Shown: in pieces, positions 5,956 through 7,567 of the stretch
Layout: each line of letters starts with the position of its first letter
Numbering within the stretch: position 1 is the stretch's first letter
From: Euryarchaeota archaeon UBA287
GTDB taxonomy: Archaea > Thermoplasmatota > UBA186 > UBA287
Length of the DNA stretch: 7,567 nt
Assembly (NCBI GenBank): GCA_002495235.1
Contig: DAEG01000069.1
Coordinates: 1 to 7,567, forward strand
Direction: 5' to 3'
Translations under genes and position numbers: made by a program
The notes under the pieces: model-generated
The model's database searches: none
Seen by the model: the letters and a program-made list of their open reading frames with translations, nothing else
What the model was told of the DNA's origin: nothing

Positions 5956-6523
5956 GATTATCCTGCAGGGGGTCTACGACTTTGACGATCCTAAACCACG
6001 GTTAGAGCAGTACATCACCCCCGCGTCTATAGCTGCGGACATCCTGTACAATGCATTTGACGACATAAGCGGAAAAAGGCTGATAGACCTTGGCTGTGGT
6101 ACAGGAATGTTCGCGATCGGTGGTGCTCTCCTCGGTGCGGATGCTACAGGAGTTGACGCAGATGAGAGCGCCATAAGGAAGGCGGAGGCCTTCTGCTCCG
6201 AGAACGGGATAAAAGCGAGGTTCGTCTGTTCCGATGTTTCTGATTTTTTAGAGAGATGTGATACTGTGGTGATGAATCCTCCCTTCGGGTCACAGAGGAG
6301 GCATGCTGACAGACCCTTCATGGATAAAGCCATCGAGATAGGAGAGGTCATATATCACCTCTGCCTCAGCGAGACGGAGGACTTCGTGGAGCGGTATTAT
6401 CACGCGAGAGGAAGAGACGCCGAGGAGGTCAAGAGATACATGCTTGAGATAAGGCACAGGTTCGATTTTCACACAAAAGATAAAAGGTTATACGAGGTTT
6501 CGCTGATTAAGGTGATAGTATGA
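5936..6523 (+). CDS. METTL5-like N6-adenine rRNA methyltransferase
   Basis: A 195-residue SAM-dependent methyltransferase. Motif I is LIDLGCGTGMFAIGG (residues 49-63), the acidic residue of motif II is in GVDAD (72-76), and the catalytic NPPF motif of N6-adenine methyltransferases is NPPFGSQ (114-120). The N-terminal KKRNLEIIL and LEQYITPA (23-30) are typical of the archaeal group related to human METTL5, which makes m6A in small-subunit rRNA near the decoding centre. The rRNA target here is inferred from that family. HADRPFMDKA follows the catalytic motif, as in archaeal members. GTG 5936 is preferred because homologues begin with a KKRxLE sequence and a GGTGG ribosome-like site (5922-5926) lies nine bases upstream. 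TTG 5930 is an alternative. The start lies inside dph2, and the stop overlaps the csl4 ATG. Confidence 0.92.
   Translation: MKKRNLEIILQGVYDFDDPKPRLEQYITPASIAADILYNAFDDISGKRLIDLGCGTGMFAIGGALLGADATGVDADESAIRKAEAFCSENGIKARFVCSDVSDFLERCDTVVMNPPFGSQRRHADRPFMDKAIEIGEVIYHLCLSETEDFVERYYHARGRDAEEVKRYMLEIRHRFDFHTKDKRLYEVSLIKVIV
6509..6516 (+). promoter_or_regulatory. Shine-Dalgarno site of csl4
   Basis: AAGGTGAT matches the archaeal anti-Shine-Dalgarno consensus over eight of eight bases of its AGGTGAT core region and flank. It lies three bases before ATG 6520 and six before ATG 6523, inside the end of the methyltransferase gene, so the second ATG may be the one used. Confidence 0.75.
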
Positions 6524-7092
6524 TGGTGTTCCCTGGAGATGAGGTAGGATACTCAGAGGAGTATCTCTGCGGAGATGGATGTTACGAGAAGGACGGACGG
6601 ATAAAGGCCAGTGTTTTTGGAGAGCTTCACATAGATAATGACAGCAAGCTAGTCGAGGTAAAGCCACTGAAGGGTGAGCCGGTGATTCTGCATCCCGGCG
6701 ACATAGTCTTTGGCAGGATAAGCGATGTCAGGAGCAACATGGCCATAGTCGAGGTCATAGCAAAGAAAGGTGAGGAAAAGAGGTCCATATCCACGCTAAA
6801 AAATGCTACGCTGTTCGTGTCGCAGATAAGCGACGCATATGTGAAGGACATAAGCGAGGCTTTTCGTATCGGTGACGTTATCGAGGCAAAGGTAATGCAG
6901 GTCAGGCCTTCGCTTCAGCTCACCGTGAAGGATGAGGACCTCGGAGTTGTGAAGGCGTTCTGCAGGAAGTGCAAGAACCCGATGAGGATCGTCGGGTCCC
7001 GGCTTCAGTGCTTCAAGTGCAAGACCTTTGAGAAAAGGATAAAGCTGTCGAAAGACTACTGCAAACCCATAGGCATAAAGGTGAGAGAGTGA
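6520..7092 (+). CDS. csl4: Exosome RNA-binding subunit Csl4
   Basis: Csl4 is a cap protein of the archaeal RNA exosome. It binds RNA on top of the Rrp41/Rrp42 ring and, by family knowledge, recruits DnaG. The 190-residue protein shows the three expected parts. The N-terminal domain starts with VFPGDEVGYSEEY (3-15) and the central S1 RNA-binding domain spans about 59-138 (HPGDIVFGRISDV at the start, VRPSLQLTVKDEDLG at the end). The C-terminal zinc ribbon has C148-x2-C151 and C164-x2-C167. Two ATG codons stand in tandem at 6520 and 6523; the first gives an ATGA overlap with the methyltransferase stop, while the second has better spacing from the ribosome site. Its stop forms a GTGA overlap with the next gene. 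Csl4 beside Rpo11 and Dph2 is a recurring archaeal neighbourhood. Confidence 0.96.
   Translation: MMVFPGDEVGYSEEYLCGDGCYEKDGRIKASVFGELHIDNDSKLVEVKPLKGEPVILHPGDIVFGRISDVRSNMAIVEVIAKKGEEKRSISTLKNATLFVSQISDAYVKDISEAFRIGDVIEAKVMQVRPSLQLTVKDEDLGVVKAFCRKCKNPMRIVGSRLQCFKCKTFEKRIKLSKDYCKPIGIKVRE
7078..7084 (+). promoter_or_regulatory. Shine-Dalgarno site of rpoL
   Basis: AAGGTGA lies four bases before the GTG at 7089, inside the last codons of csl4. It supports the GTG start and coupled translation. Confidence 0.75.
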
Positions 7093-7340
7093 GAGTGATA
7101 AAGGACGAAGGAAATGAGCTGGAGATCGAGATAGACGACGCCAATTTCGTAAATCCGCTCGTAGCGGAGCTTCTCAGGGATCACGATGTGGAGTATGCAG
7201 GCAACATCAAGGATCACCCGTTCCAGAACACCACGCGGCTCATCTTGAGAACAAAGAAGGGAGACGCCAGGAAGGCGCTGGACAGAGCGATAGCGGGGTT
7301 AAGGGCCGATCTGGAAGACATAAGGGAAAAACTTGATTGA
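7089..7340 (+). CDS. rpoL: DNA-directed RNA polymerase subunit Rpo11 (RpoL)
   Basis: An 83-residue protein of the usual length for archaeal subunit L. It pairs with Rpo3 (RpoD) to form the platform that nucleates RNA polymerase assembly, equivalent to the bacterial alpha dimer. Recognisable family parts are LEIEIDDANFVNPLVAELL (11-29), a DVEYAG strand (33-38), KDHPFQNTTRLILRT (41-55) and a C-terminal helix (61-82, KALDRAIAGLRADLEDI). The start is GTG 7089, which forms a GTGA overlap with the csl4 stop and has an AAGGTGA site four bases upstream. Its stop (7338-7340) lies inside the start of truD. Confidence 0.95.
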   Translation: MRVIKDEGNELEIEIDDANFVNPLVAELLRDHDVEYAGNIKDHPFQNTTRLILRTKKGDARKALDRAIAGLRADLEDIREKLD

Positions 7341-7567
7341 TCTTGGACTTGAGACCTATCTCACAGAGACAGAGGGCACAGGCGGAGCGATAAAGGAAGA
7401 GCCCGAGGACTTCCTAGTCCGAGAGGTGCCTGTAGACCTTCCGCGCAATGAGAGCGGCGCATACTCAGTGTTCTGGATGAGGGCGAGGAACTGGGAGACA
7501 AATGCCCTGATATCTCTCATATCCAGACGGCTGAGGATAGACCACAGCAGAATACACATCGCAGGGA
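7333..7567 (+). CDS. truD: tRNA pseudouridine synthase TruD, N-terminal part (3' end outside window)
   Basis: A frame beginning at TTG 7333 runs to the right edge, giving 78 residues of a protein that is normally about 350-450 long. TruD makes pseudouridine at position 13 of tRNAs. The N-terminal signature GGAIKEEPEDFLVREVP (17-33) and GAYSVFWMRARNWETNAL (42-59), then ISRRLRIDHSRIHIAG (63-78), match archaeal TruD. The catalytic Asp of the following G-x-KD motif falls just outside the window. In-frame TAA at 7321-7323 limits the start. TTG 7333 (weak AGGGA at 7323-7327) and a rare ATT at 7336 are the only plausible initiators, since no ATG or GTG precedes the conserved sequence. It overlaps the rpoL end by eight bases, so it is probably the next gene of the operon. 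Confidence 0.92.
   Translation, partial: MIDLGLETYLTETEGTGGAIKEEPEDFLVREVPVDLPRNESGAYSVFWMRARNWETNALISLISRRLRIDHSRIHIAG

Overview
The window is archaeal chromosomal DNA. It carries several archaeal or archaeal-type informational genes: the exosome subunit Csl4, RNA polymerase subunit Rpo11/RpoL, radical-type Dph2 and a METTL5-like rRNA methyltransferase. Genes are packed tightly, with 4-base ATGA/GTGA overlaps. Promoters are TATA boxes about 25-29 bases before the start codon, which implies mostly leaderless first genes. Genes inside operons have GGTGA-type Shine-Dalgarno sites instead. Base composition is moderate in GC, with heavy use of AGG/AGA for Arg and ATA for Ile. A euryarchaeal lineage such as a Thermoplasmata relative is my best guess, but the lineage call is inference only.

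Left part (1-2441, all minus strand): a gamma subunit of a 2-oxoacid:ferredoxin oxidoreductase (1947-2441), without its partner subunits nearby, comes first. It is followed by tldD (531-1886) with its own TATA box. The TldE/PmbA partner gene (1-530) starts directly after the tldD stop and runs off the left edge. TldD and TldE together form a metalloprotease that processes or degrades peptides.

Middle (2442-4706): a 111-base divergent promoter region leads on one side to the oxidoreductase subunit. On the other it leads to a 47-residue YHS-domain protein (2553-2696, plus strand). That small gene ends tail-to-tail with purM (2693-3664, minus; AIR synthase of purine synthesis), and one CTAG carries both stop codons. 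purM and a zinc alcohol dehydrogenase (3726-4706, plus) diverge from a 61-base gap. A symmetric TTATAA in that gap is placed to serve both.

Right part (4730-7567, plus): a run of overlapping genes encodes a small membrane protein of unknown role, Dph2 (diphthamide on EF-2), a METTL5-like N6-adenine methyltransferase, Csl4, Rpo11, and the first 78 codons of TruD (tRNA pseudouridine synthase). Except for the membrane protein, this is a translation and RNA-maintenance operon.

All stretches are accounted for by genes or short promoter gaps, and no stretch over 300 bases lacks a gene. I saw no mobile element, CRISPR array, tRNA or rRNA. I did not find a clearly new biological system. The points most worth a second look are the orphan oxidoreductase subunit beside the YHS mini-protein, the shared stop and shared TATA arrangements, the GHE-to-GHQ change in the dehydrogenase, and the unidentified membrane protein heading the operon.
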